A stretch of DNA of 41,371 bases from Saccoglossus kowalevskii (taxonomy: Eukaryota > Hemichordata > Enteropneusta > Harrimaniidae). A program made the position numbers and the translations under genes. The stretch's first letter is position 1. The number at the start of each line of letters is the position of its first letter. The stretch spans positions 1 to 41,371 of the forward strand of contig NW_003121239.1 in NCBI RefSeq assembly GCF_000003605.2. Direction: 5' to 3'. The notes below the pieces were generated by a model that made no database searches, was not told the DNA's origin, and was given only the letters and a program-made list of their open reading frames with translations. This document shows positions 25,641 to 38,320 of this stretch, in pieces.

Positions 25641-27335
25641 TACACAATGAATACTACACAGTGAATACTACACAGTGAATACTATACAGTGAATGCTACA
25701 CAGTGAATACTACACAGTGAATACTACACTGTGAATGTTACACAGTGAATGCTACACAGTGAATGCTACACAGTGAATGCTACACAGTGAATACTAGACT
25801 GTGAATACTACACAGTGAATACTACACAGTGAATACTACACAGTGAATACTACACAGTGAATGTTACACAGTGAATACTACACAGTGAATGCTACACAGT
25901 GAATACTAGACTGTGAATACTACACAGTGAATACTACACAGTGAATACTACACAGTGAATACTACACAGTGAATACTATACAGTGAATGCTACACAGTGA
26001 ATGCTACACAGTGAATACTACACAGTGAATACTACACAGTGAATACTACACAGTGAATACTACACAGTGAATGCTATACAGTGGATGCTACACAGTGGAT
26101 GCTACACAGCGAATACTACACAATGAATGCTACACAGTGAATGCTACACAGTAGATGCTACACAGTGAATGCTACACAGTGAATGCTACACAGTGAATAC
26201 TACACAGTGAATACTACACAGTGAATGCTACACATTGAATGCTACACAGTGAATGCTACACAGTGAATGCTACACAGTGAATGCTGCACAGTGAATGCTA
26301 CACAATGAATACTACACAGTGAATACTACACAGTGAATGCTACACAATGAATGCTACACAATGAATGCTACACAGTGAATGCTACACAGTGAATACTACA
26401 CAGTGAATGTTACACAGTGAATACTACACAGTGAATGCTACACAGTGAATACTAGACTGTGAATACTACACAGTGAATATTACACAGTGAATGCTACACA
26501 GTGAATACTACACAGTGAATACTACACAATGAATACTACACAGTGAATGCTACACAGTAAATACTACACAGTGAATACTATACAGTGAATGATACACAGT
26601 GAATACTACACACTGAATGCTACACAGTGAATACTACACAGTGAATGCTACACAGTGAATGCTACACAATGAATACTACACAGTGAATGCTATACAATGA
26701 ATGCTACACATTGAATGCTACACAGTGAATACTACACAGTGAATACTACACAAATACTACACAGTGAATACTGCACAGTGAATACTACACAGTGAATGCT
26801 ACACAATGAAAGCTACACAGTGAATGCAAGACAGTGAATGCTACACAGTGAATATTACACAGTGAATATTACACTGTGAATGCTACACAGTGAATTCTAC
26901 ACAGTGAATACTACACAGTGAATGCTACAGTGAATACTACACTGTGAATGCTACACAGTGAATACTACACAGTGAATTTTACACAGTGAATACTACACAG
27001 TGAATGCTACACAATGAATGCTACACAGTGAATGCTATACAGTGAATGCTATACAATGAATACTACACGGTGAATGCTGCACAGTGAATACTACACAGTG
27101 AATGCTACACAGTGAATGCTACACAGTGAATGTTACACAGTGAATACTACACAGTGAATACTACACAGTGAATACTACACAGTGAATACTACACAGTGAA
27201 TGCTACACAGTGAATACGCCACAGTGAATGCTATACAGTGAATGCTACACAGTGAATACTACACAGTGAATGCTACACAGTGAATACTACACAGTGAATG
27301 CTACACTGAATGCTACACAGTGATTGCTACACAGT
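25641..27335. repeat. 1.7-kb segment, first copy (pairs with 28.59-30.28 kb)
   Basis: Ordered landmarks are TAGACTGTG twice, GTGGATGCT doublet (26081), CACAGCG, CACAGTAGATGC, TAGACTGTG (26452), CACAGTAAAT, GATACAC (26591), CACACTG, GCAAGAC (26826), ATTCTAC, CTACAGTG, ATTTTAC and GTGATTGCT (27320). All have partners 2,948 bp downstream. The right half is an S2 block. Confidence 0.88.
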
Positions 27336-28104
27336 GAATACTACACTGTGAATACTACACAGTGAATGCTACACAGTGAATACTACACAGTGAATGCTAC
27401 ACAGTGAATACTACACTGTGAATGCTACACAGTGAATACTACACTGTGAATGCTACACTGTGAATGCTACACAATGAATACTACACAGTGAATGCTACAC
27501 AGTGAATACTACTGTAAATGCTACACAGTGAATGCTACACAGTGAATACTACACAGTGAATGCTACACAGTGAATACTACACAGTGAATGCTACACTGAA
27601 TGCTACACAGTGATTGCTACACAGTGAATGCCACACAGTGAATGCTACACAGTGAATACTACACTGTGAATGCTACACAGTGAATACTACACTGTGAATG
27701 CTACACTGTGAATGCTACACAATGAATACTACACAGTGAATGCTACACAGTGAATACTACTGTAAATGCTACACAGTGAATGCTACACAGTGAATACTAC
27801 ACAGTGAATGCTACACAGTGAATACTACACAGTGAATGCTACACTGAATGCTACACAGTGATTGCTACACAGTGAATGCCACACAGTGAATGCTACACAG
27901 TGAATACTACACTGTGAATGCTACACAGTGAATACTACACTGTGAATGCTACACTGTGAATGCTACACAATGAATACTACACAGTGAATGCTACACAGTG
28001 AATACTACTGTAAATGCTACACAGTGAATGCTACACAGTGAATGCTACACAGTGAATACTACACAGTGAATGCTACACAGTGAATGCTACACTGAATGCT
28101 ACAC
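27336..28104. repeat. 248-bp tandem expansion
   Basis: The lead-in part of the B block, from GTGATTGCT to the next CACTGAAT, is repeated. GTGATTGCT occurs at 27320, 27610 and 27858, steps of 290 and 248 bp. The 248-bp step is 18 units minus the two 2-bp deletions in CACTGAAT and ACTACTGTAAAT; 290 is 248 plus three units. Each repeat also has GCCACAC or its equivalent and triple CACTGTG units. Confidence 0.85.
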
Positions 28105-28590
28105 AGTGAATGCTACACAGTGAATACTACACAATGAATACTACACAGTGAATGCTATACAATGAATGCTACACATTGAATGCTACACAGTGAATACTAC
28201 ACAGTGAATGCTACACAGTGAATACTACACAGTGAATGCTACACAAATAATACACAGTGAATACTACACAGTGAATGCCACACAGTGAATGCTACACACA
28301 ATGAATACTACACAGTGAATGCTACACAATGAAAGCTACACAGTGATTGCTAGAGAGTGAATGCTACACAGTGAATATTACACAGTGAATGCTACACAGT
28401 TAATGCTACACAGTGAATACTACACAGTGAATACTACACAGTGAATGCTACACAGTGAATGCTACACTGTGAATGCTACACAGTGAATACTACACAGTGA
28501 ATGCTACACAGTGAATGCTACACTGTGAATGCTACACAGTGAATACTACACAGTGAATGCTACACAGTGAATACTACACGGTGAATACTA
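28105..28590. repeat. Single B block copy
   Basis: One B marker (ATAATA at 28247) is followed by GCCACAC, CACACAATG, GAAAGCT and a variant GTGATTGCTAGAGAG. There is no second marker 305 bp away. CACTGTG units and plain units finish the segment. Confidence 0.8.
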
Positions 28591-30283
28591 CACAGTGAAT
28601 ACTACACAGTGAATACTACACAGTGAATACTATACAGTGAATGCTACACAGTGAATACTACACAGTGAATACTACACTGTGAATGTTACACAATGAATGC
28701 TACACAGTGAATGCTACACAGTGAATGCTACACAGTGAATACTAGACTGTGAATACTACACAGTGAATACTACACAGTGAATACTACACAGTGAATACTA
28801 CACAGTGAATGTTACACAGTGAATACTACACAGTGAATGCTACACAGTGAATACTAGACTGTGAATACTACACAGTGAATACTACACAGTGAATACTACA
28901 CAGTGAATACTACACAGTGAATACTATACAGTGAATTCTACACAGTGAATGCTACACAGTGAATACTACACAGTGAATACTACACAGTGAATACTACACA
29001 GTGAATACTACACAGTGAATGCTATACAGTGGATGCTACACAGTGGATGCTACACAGCGAATACTACACAATGAATGCTACACAGTGAATGCTACACAGT
29101 AGATGCTACACAGTGAATGCTACACAGTGAATGCTACACAGTGAATACTACACAGTGAATACTACACAGTGAATACTACACATTGAATGCTACACAGTGA
29201 ATGCTACACAGTGAATGCTACACAGTGAATGCTACACAGTGAATGCTACACAATGAATACTACACAGTGAATACTACACAGTGAATGCTACACAATGAAT
29301 GCTACACAATGAATGCTACACAGTGAATGCTACACAGTGAATACTACACAGTGAATGTTACACAGTGAATACTACACAGTGAATGCTACACAGTGAATAC
29401 TAGACTGTGAATACTACACAGTGAATATTACACAGTGAATGCTACACAGTGAATACTACACAGTGAATACTACACAATGAATACTACACAGTGAATGCTA
29501 CACAGTAAATACTACACAGTGAATACTATACAGTGAATGATACACAGTGAATACTACACACTGAATGCTACACAGTGAATACTACACAGTGAATGCTACA
29601 CAGTGAATGCTACACAATGAATACTACACAGTGAATGCTATACAATGAATGCTACACATTGAATGCTACACAGTGAATACTACACAGTGAATACTACACA
29701 AATACTACACAGTGAATACTGCACAGTGAATACTACACAGTGAATGCTACACAATGAAAGCTACACAGTGAATGCAAGACAGTGAATGCTACACAGTGAA
29801 TATTACACAGTGAATATTACACTGTGAATGCTACACAGTGAATTCTACACAGTGAATACTACACAGTGAATGCTACAGTGAATACTACACTGTGAATGCT
29901 ACACAGTGAATACTACACAGTGAATTTTACACAGTGAATACTACACAGTGAATGCTACACAATGAATGCTACACAGTGAATGCTACACAGTGAATGCTAT
30001 ACAATGAATACTACACGGTGAATGCTGCACAGTGAATACTACACAGTGAATGCTACACAGTGAATGCTACACAGTGAATGTTACACAGTGAATACTACAC
30101 AGTGAATACTACACAGTGAATACTACACAGTGAATACTACACAGTGAATGCTACACAGTGAATACGACACAGTGAATGCTATACAGTGAATGCTACACAG
30201 TGAATACTACACAGTGAATGCTACACAGTGAATACTACACCGTGAATGCTACACTGAATGCTACACAGTGATTGCTACACAGT
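28591..30283. repeat. 1.7-kb segment, second copy
   Basis: The GTGGATGCT doublet at 29029, TAGACTGTG at 29401, GATACAC at 29539, GCAAGAC at 29774 and GTGATTGCT at 30268 all lie 2,948 bp after their partners in 25.64-27.33 kb. Constant offset over about 1.7 kb means no net unit gain or loss since duplication. Differences are a handful of substitutions, such as CGCCAC versus CGACAC. Confidence 0.88.
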
Positions 30284-31104
30284 GAATGCCACACAGTGAA
30301 TGCTACACAGTGAATACTACACTGTGAATGCTACACAGTGAATACTACACTGTGAATGCTACACTGTGAATGCTACACAATGAATACTACACAGTGAATG
30401 CTACACAGTGAATACTACTGTAAATGCTACACAGTGAATGCTACACAGTGAATACTACACAGTGAATGCTACACAGTGAATACTACACAGTGAATGCTAC
30501 ACTGAATGCTACACAGTGATTGCTACACAGTGAATGCTACACAGTGAATACTACACAGTGAATGCTACACAGTGAATGCTACACAGTGAATACTACACAG
30601 TGAATGCTACACAGTGAATGGTACACAGTGAATATTACAGTGAATAATACACAGTGAATACTACACAGTGAATACTACACAGTGAATATTACACAGTGAA
30701 TGCTACACATTGAATACTACACAGAGAATACTACACAGTGAATGCTACACAGTGAATGCTACACAGTGAATACTACACAGTGAATGCTACACAGTGAATA
30801 CTACACAGTGAATGCTACACAGTGAATGCTACACAGTGAAAACTACACAGTGAATGCTACACAGTGAATGCTACACAGTGAATGTACACAGTGAATGTAC
30901 ACAGTGAATGCTACACAGTGAATGCTACACAGTGAATGCTACACAGTGAATACTACACAGTGAATGTTATACAATGAATGCTATACAATGAATACTACAC
31001 AGTGAATGCTGCACAGTGAATGATACAGTGAATGCTACACAGTGAATACTACACAATGAATACTACACAATGAATACTACACAGTGAATACCTCACAGTG
31101 AATG
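30284..31104. repeat. B lead-in and plain units, with a 13-bp unit pair
   Basis: One more ACTACTGTAAAT and GTGATTGCT lead-in occurs up to about 30530, but no B marker follows. Plain units continue with a GGTACAC variant near 30620, CACAGAGAAT, and two consecutive 13-bp units (GAATGTACACAGT, about 30881-30906). GTTATACAATG and CTGCAC units follow, as at 7.5 kb. Confidence 0.75.
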
Positions 31105-31531
31105 CTATACAATACTACACAGTGAATACTACACATTGAATCCTACAGTGAATGCTTTACAATGAAAACTACACCGTGAATACTACACAGTGAATGCTAC
31201 ACAGTGAATCCTACACAGTGAATGCTACACAGTGAATACTACACTGTGAATGCTACACTGTGAATGCTACACAATGAATACTACGCAGTGAATACTACAC
31301 AGTGAATACTACACAGTGAATACTACACGGTGAATACTACACAGTGAATGCTACACAATGAATACTACACAGTGAATACTGCACAGTGAATACTACACAG
31401 TGAATACTAGACTGTGAATACTACACGGTGAATACTACACAGTGAATACTACACAGTGAATACTACACAGTGAATACTACACAGTGAATACTACACAGTG
31501 AATACTATACAGTGAATACTATACAGTGAAT
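31105..31531. repeat. 427-bp block with clustered changes in module A
   Basis: Module A starts at 31105 and the block has the modal 427 bp. Its first part is unusually altered: CCTCAC just upstream (31091), CCTACAG, GCTTTACAATG and GAAAACT inside module A (to about 31170). From CACCGTG onward it matches the reference copy at 22400. Confidence 0.87.
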
Positions 31532-32953
31532 GCTACACAGTGAATATTACACAATGAATGCTACACAGTGAATGCTACACAGTGAATACTACACAGTGAA
31601 TGCTATACAGTGAATGCTACACAGTGAGTATTACACAGTGAATGCTACACAGTGAATACTACACAGTGAATGCTATACAGTGATTACTACACAGTGAATG
31701 CTACACAGTGAATACTAAACAGTGAATGCTACACAGTGAATACTACACAGTGAATACTACACAGTGAATGCTACACAGTGAATGCTACAGTGAATGCTAC
31801 ACAGTGAATACTACACAGTGAATACTACACAGTGAATGCTACACAATGAATGCTACACAATGAATGCTACACAGTGAATGCTACACAGTGAATACTACAC
31901 AGTGAATGTTACACAGTGAATACTACACAGTGAATGCTACACAGTGAATACTAGACTGTGAATACTACACAGTGAATATTACACAGTGAATGCTACACAG
32001 TGAATAATACACAGTGAATACTACACAATGAATACTACACAGTGAATGCTACACAGTAAATACTACACAGTGAATACTATACAGTGAATGATACACAGTG
32101 AATACTACACACTGAATGCTACACAGTGAATACTACACAGTGAATGATACACAGTGAATGCTACACAATGAATACTACACAGTGAATACTACACAGTGAA
32201 TACTACACAGTGAATGCTACACAAATACTACAAAGTGAATACTGCACAGTGAATACTGCACAGTGAATACTACACAGTGAATGCTACACAATGAAAGCTA
32301 CACAGTGAATGCAAGACAGTGAATGCTACACAGTGAATATTACACAGTGAATATTACACAGTGAATGCTACACAGTGAATGCTACACAGTGAATACTACA
32401 CAGTGAATGCTACAGTGAATACTACACTGTGAATGCTACACAGTGAATACTACACAGTGAATTTTACACAGTGAATACTACACAGTGAATGCTACACAAT
32501 GAATGCTACACAGTGAATGCTACACAGTGAATGCTATACAATGAATACTACACAGTGAATGCTGCACAGTGAATACTACACAGTGAATGCTACACAGTGA
32601 ATGCTACACAGTGAATGTTACACAGTGAATACTACACAGTGAATACTACACAGTGAATACTACACAGTGAATACTACACAGTGAATGCTACACAGTGAAT
32701 ACTACACAGTGAATACTACACAGTGAATAATACACAGTGAATAATACACAGTGAATAATACACAGTGAATGCTACACAGTGAATGCTATACAATGAATAC
32801 TACACAGTGAATGCTGCACAGTGAATACTACACAGTGAATGCTACACAGTGAATGCTACACAGTGAATGTTACACAGTGAATACTACACAGTGAATACTA
32901 CACAGTGAATACTACACAATGAATACTACACAGTGAATACTACACAGTGAATG
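31532..32953. repeat. S2 block
   Basis: GTGATTAC, CTAAACAG, CTACAGTG, TAGACTGTG, CACAGTAAAT, GATACAC (32090), CACACTG, CACAAATACTAC, two CTGCAC units, GCAAGAC (32311), CTACAGTG and ATTTTAC occur in S2 order. The GATACAC-to-GCAAGAC distance of 221 bp is one unit less than in the 26.6 and 29.5 kb copies (235 bp). AATAC units follow near 32.73-32.76 kb. Confidence 0.83.
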
Positions 32954-33394
32954 CTATACAATACTACACAGTGAATACTACACATTGAATACTACAGTGA
33001 ATGTTATACAATGAATACTACACCGTGAATACTACACAGTGAATGCTACACAGTGAATCCTACACAGTGAATGCTACACAGTGAATACTACACTGTGAAT
33101 GCTACACTGTGAATGCTACACAATGAATACTACGCAGTGAATACTACACAGTGAATACTACACAGTGAATACTACACAGTGAATACTACATGGTGAATAC
33201 TACACAGTGAATGCTACACAATGAATACTACACAGTGAATACTGCACAGTGAATACTACACAGTGAATACTAGACTGTGAATACTACACGGTGAATACTA
33301 CACAGTGAATACTACACAGTGAATACTACACAGTGAATACTACACAGTGAATACTACACAGTGAATACTATACAGTGAATACTACACAGTGAAT
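32954..33394. repeat. 427-type higher-order block (441 bp)
   Basis: Module A at 32954 (with GTTATAC in place of GCTATAC) is followed by all canonical landmarks. One extra unit and a CATGGTG change of CACGGTG near 33190 are private to this copy. Confidence 0.87.
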
Positions 33395-34460
33395 GCTACA
33401 CAGTGAATATTACACAGTGAATGCTACACAGTGAATACTACACAGTGAATGCTATACAGTGAATGCTACACAGTGAATATTACACAGTGAATGCTACACA
33501 GTGAATACTACACAGTGAATGCTATACAGTGATTACTACACAGTGAATGCTACACAGTGAATACTAAACAGTGAATGCTACACAGTGAATACTACACAGT
33601 GAATACTACACAGTGAATGCTACACAGTGAATGCTACACTGTGAATGCTACACAAATAATACACAGTGAATACTACACAGTGAATGCCACACAGTGAATG
33701 CTACACACAATGAATACTACACAGTGAATGCTAAACAATGAAAGCTACACAGTGAATGCTACACATTGAATGCTACACAGTGAATGCTACACAGTGAATG
33801 CTACACTGAATGCTACACAGTGAATGATACACAGTGAATACTACACAGTGAATGCTACACAGTGAATGCTATACAATGAATGCTACACATTGAATGCTAC
33901 ACAGTGAATACTACACAGTGAATGCTACACAGTGAATACTACACAGTGAATGCTACACAAATAATACACAGTGAATACTACACAGTGAATGCCACACAGT
34001 GAATGCTACACACAATGAATACTACACAGTGAATGCTACACAATGAAAGCTACACAGTGAATGCTAGACAGTGAATGCTACACAGTGAATATTACACAGT
34101 GAATGCTACACAGTGAATGCTACACAGTGAATACTACACAGTGAATACTACACAGTGAATGCTGCACAGTGAATACTACACAGTGAATGCTATACAATGA
34201 AAGCTACACAGTGAATGCTACACAGTGAATACTACACAGTGAATGCTACACAGTGAATGCTACATTGTGAATGCTACACAGTGAATACTACACAGTGAAT
34301 GCTACACAGTGAATACTACACAGTGAATGCTACACAGTGCATACTACACAGTGAATGCTACACAGTGAATGCTACACAGTGAATGCTATACAATGAATAC
34401 TACACAGTGAATGCTGCACAGTGAATACTACACAGTGAATGCTACACAATGAATGCTATA
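33395..34460. repeat. B block 305-bp doublet and S3 copy
   Basis: B markers have ATAATA at 33656 and 33961, 305 bp apart. GCTAAACAATG (33730) matches 14736 with the same 18,994-bp offset as the B markers. The usual GTGATTGCT lead-in is missing: the block is joined directly to GTGATTAC and CTAAACAG units at about 33640. A single S3 marker (34337) follows. Confidence 0.85.
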
Positions 34461-35200
34461 CAATGAATACTACACAGTGAATGCTACACAGTGAATACTA
34501 CACAGTGAATGCTATACAGTGATTACTACACAGTGAATGCTACACAGTGAATACTAAACAGTGAATGCTACACAGTGAATACTACACAGTGAATACTACA
34601 CAGTGAATGCTACACAGTGAATGCTACAGTGAATGCTACACAGTGAATACTACACAGTGAATCCTACACAGTGAATGCTACACAATGAATGCTACACAAT
34701 GAATGCTACACAGTGAATGCTACACAGTGAATACTACACAGTGAATGTTACACAGTGAATACTACACAGTGAATGCTACACAGTGAATACTAGACTGTGA
34801 ATACTACACAGTGAATATTACACAGTGAATGCTATACAGTGAATACTACACAGTGAATACTACACAATGAATACTACACAGTGAATGCTACACAGTAAAT
34901 ACTACACAGTGAATACTATACAGTGAATGATACACAGTGAATACTACACACTGAATGCTACACAGTGAATACTACACACTGAATGCTACACTGAATGCTA
35001 CACAGTGAATGCTACACAATGAATACTACACAGTGAATGCTATACAATGAATGCTACACATTGAATGCTACACAGTGAATACTACACAGTGAATACTACA
35101 CAGTGAATGCTACACAGTGAATACTACACAGTGAATACTACACAGTGAATGCTACACAGTGAATGCTACAGTGAATGCTACACAGTGAATACTACACAGT
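34461..35200. repeat. S2 block (partial)
   Basis: GTGATTAC, CTAAACAG, CTACAGTG, CCTACAC, TAGACTGTG, CACAGTAAAT, GATACAC (34929), two CACACTG units and CACATTG are present. The GCAAGAC half is missing; plain units and CTACAGTG replace it. Confidence 0.78.
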
Positions 35201-35985
35201 GAATCCTACACAGTGAATACTACACAGTGAATGCTACACATTGAATACTACACAGAGAATACTACACAGTGAATGCTACACAGTGAATGCTACACAGTGA
35301 ATACTACACAGTCAATACTACACAGTGAATAATACACAGTGAATAATACACAGTGAATGCTACACAGTGAATACTACACAGTGAATACTACACAGTGAAT
35401 ACTGCACAGTGAGTGTTATACAGTGAATACTACACAGTGAATGCTACACAGTGAATACTACACTGTGAATGCTACACTGTGAATGCTACACAATGAATAC
35501 TGCACAGTGAATACTACACAGTGAATACTACACAGTGAATACTACACGGTGAATACTACACAGTGAATGCTACACAATGAATACTACACAGTGAATACTG
35601 CACAGTGAATACTACACAGTGAATACTATACAGTGAATACTATACAGTGAATACTACACAGTCAATACTACACAGTGAATACTACACAGTGAATACTACA
35701 CAGTGAATACTATACAGTGAATACTATACAGTGAATGCTACACAGTGAATATTACACAGTGAATGCTACACAGTGAATGCTACACAGTGAATACTACACA
35801 GTGAATGCTATACAGTGAATGCTACACAGTGAATATTACACAGTGAATGCTACACAGTGAATACTACACAGTGAATGCTATACAGTGATTACTACACAGT
35901 GAATGCTACACAGTGAATACTAAACAGTGAATGCTACAGAGTGAATACTACACAGTGAATACTACACAGTGAATGCTACACAGTG
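35201..35985. repeat. Third copy of the GTCAATAC / 427-tail segment
   Basis: CACAGAGAAT, GTCAATAC (35311), AATAC units, GTGAGTGTTATAC and the 427-block tail occur in the order seen at 13.6-14.1 and 17.7-18.2 kb. The offset from 17723 to 35311 is 17,588 bp. The TACGCAG unit reads CTGCAC here, and TAGACTG reads as two CTATACAG units. Confidence 0.8.
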
Positions 35986-36840
35986 AATGCTACAGTGAAT
36001 GCTACACAGTGAATACTACACAGTGAATACTACACAGTGAATACTACACAGTGAATACTATACAGTGAATGCTACACAGTGAATGCTACACAGTGAATAC
36101 TACACAGTGAATACTACACAGTGAATACTACACAGTGAATACTACACAGTGAATGCTATACAGTGGATGCTACACAGTGGATGCTACACAGCGAATACTA
36201 CACAATGAATGCTACACAGTGAATGCTACACAGTGAATGCTACACAGTAGATGCTACACAGTGAATGCTACACAGTGAATGCTACACAGTGAATACTACA
36301 CAGTGAATACTACACAGTAAATACTACACATTGAATGCTACACAGTGAATGCTACACAGTGAATGCTACACAGTGAATGCTACACAATGAATACTACACA
36401 GTGAATACTACACAGTGAATGCTACACAATGAATGCTACACAATGAATGCTACACAGTGAATGCTACACAGTGAATACTACACAGTGAATGTTACACAGT
36501 GAATACTACACAGTGAATGCTACACAGTGAATACTAGACTGTGAATACTACACAGTGAATATTACACAGTGAATGCTACACAGTGAATACTACACAGTGA
36601 ATACTACACAATGAATACTACACAGTGAATGCTACACAGTAAATACTACACAGTGAATACTATACAGTGAATGATACACAGTGAATACTACACACTGAAT
36701 GCTACACAGTGAATACTACACAGTGAATGCTACACTGAATGCTACACAGTGAATGCTACACAATGAATACTACACAGTGAATGCTTTACAATGAATGCTA
36801 CACATTGAATGCTACACAGTGAATACTACACAGTGAATGC
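35986..36840. repeat. Partial third copy of the 26 / 29 kb segment
   Basis: The GTGGATGCT doublet (36163), CACAGCG, CACAGTAGATGC, TAGACTGTG (36535), CACAGTAAAT, GATACAC (36673) and CACACTG follow the 29.0-29.6 kb copy at an offset of 7,134 bp. GCTTTACAATG (36783) is instead shared with 21682 (offset 15,101 bp), so the right part is closer to the 21.6-kb S2 copy: a mosaic. Confidence 0.82.
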
Positions 36841-37050
36841 TACACAAATACTACACAACGAATACTGCACAACGAATACTACACCATGAATGCTACTCCA
36901 CGAATGCTACCCAGTGAATGCAATACAGTGAATGCTACACTTTGAATATTACACAGTGAATATTACACACTGAATGCTACACAGTGAATGCTACACAGTG
37001 AATAACTACACAGTGAATAATACACAGTGAATACTACACCAGTGAGTGCT
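36841..37050. repeat. Degenerate S2 stretch with clustered substitutions
   Basis: The stretch is in register with 21740-21950, but about 15 substitutions fall within about 125 bp (36858-36970), for example CAACG for CAGTG, ACTCCACG for ACACAATG, and GCAATAC for GCAAGAC. Single-base insertions follow at GAATAACTAC (about 37015) and CACCAGTGAG (about 37040). Flanking sequence on both sides matches its paralogue almost perfectly. No other stretch of the array is this altered. Confidence 0.85.
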
Positions 37051-38024
37051 ATACAGTGAATACTACACAGTGAATGCTACACAGTGAATACTACACAGTG
37101 AATGCTACACAGTGAATGCTACACTGAATGCTACACAATGAATACTACACAGTGAATAATACACAGTGAATACTATACAGTGAATACTACACAGTGAATG
37201 CTACACAGTGAATGCTACACTGTGAATGCTACACAATGAATACTACGCAGTGAATACTACACAGTGAATACTACACAGTGAATACTACACGGTGAATACT
37301 ACACAGTGAATGCTACACAATGAATACTACACAGTGAATACTGCACAGTGAATACTACACAGTGAATACTAGACTGTGAATACTACACGGTGAATACTAC
37401 ACAGTGAATACTACACAGTGAATACTACACAGTGAATACTACACAGTGAATACTACACAGTGAATACTATACAGTGAATACTATACAGTGAATGCTACAC
37501 AGTGAATATTACACAGTGAATGCTACACAGTGAATGCTACACAGTGAATACTACACAGTGAATGCTATACAGTGAATGCTACACAGTGAATATTACACAG
37601 TGAATGCTACACAGTGAATACTACACAGTGAATGCTACACAGTGAATGCTATACAGTGAATACTACACAGTGAATGCTACACAGTGAATACTACACAGTG
37701 AATAATACACAGTGAATACTACACAGTGAGTGCTATACAGTGAATACTACACAGTGAATGCTACACAGTGAATACTACACAGTGAATGCTACACAGTGAA
37801 TGCTACACTGAATGCTACACAATGAATACTACACAGTGAATAATACACAGTGAATACTATACAGTGAATACTACACAGTGAATGCTACACAGTGAATGCT
37901 ACACAGTGAATACTACACAGTGAATACTACACAGTGAATGCTACACAGTGAATGCTACACAGTGAATGCTACACAGTGAATACTACACAGTGAATACTAC
38001 ACAGTGAATACTACACAGTGAATG
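37051..38024. repeat. 427-block tail and spacer of plain units
   Basis: AATAC, GTGAGTGCTATAC and CACTGAAT units precede a 427-block tail (CACTGTG, TACGCAG near 37250, CACGGTG, CTGCAC, TAGACTGTG, CTATACAG to about 37490) without module A. A spacer of the type found at 22.83-23.34 kb follows. Confidence 0.8.
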
Positions 38025-38320
38025 CTATACAATACTACACAGTGAATACTACACATTGAATACTACAGTGAATGCTATACAATGAATACTACACCGTGAA
38101 TACTACACAGTGAATACTACACAGTGAATGCTACACAGTGAATGCTACACAGTGAATGCTACACAGTGAATACTACACAATGAATACTACACAGTGAATA
38201 CTACACAGTGAATGCTATACAATACTACACAGTGAATACTACACATTGAATACTACAGTGAATGCTATACAATGAATACTACACCGTGAATACTACACAG
38301 TGAATGCTACACAGTGAATG
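38025..38320. repeat. Module A doublet (190-bp spacing), severed from its block
   Basis: Module A copies start at 38025 and 38215, 190 bp apart as at 1876/2066 and 22210/22400. After the second CACCGTG only a few plain units follow before a CACAGTAAAT unit of S2 origin near 38330, so the 427-bp body is missing. Confidence 0.87.
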
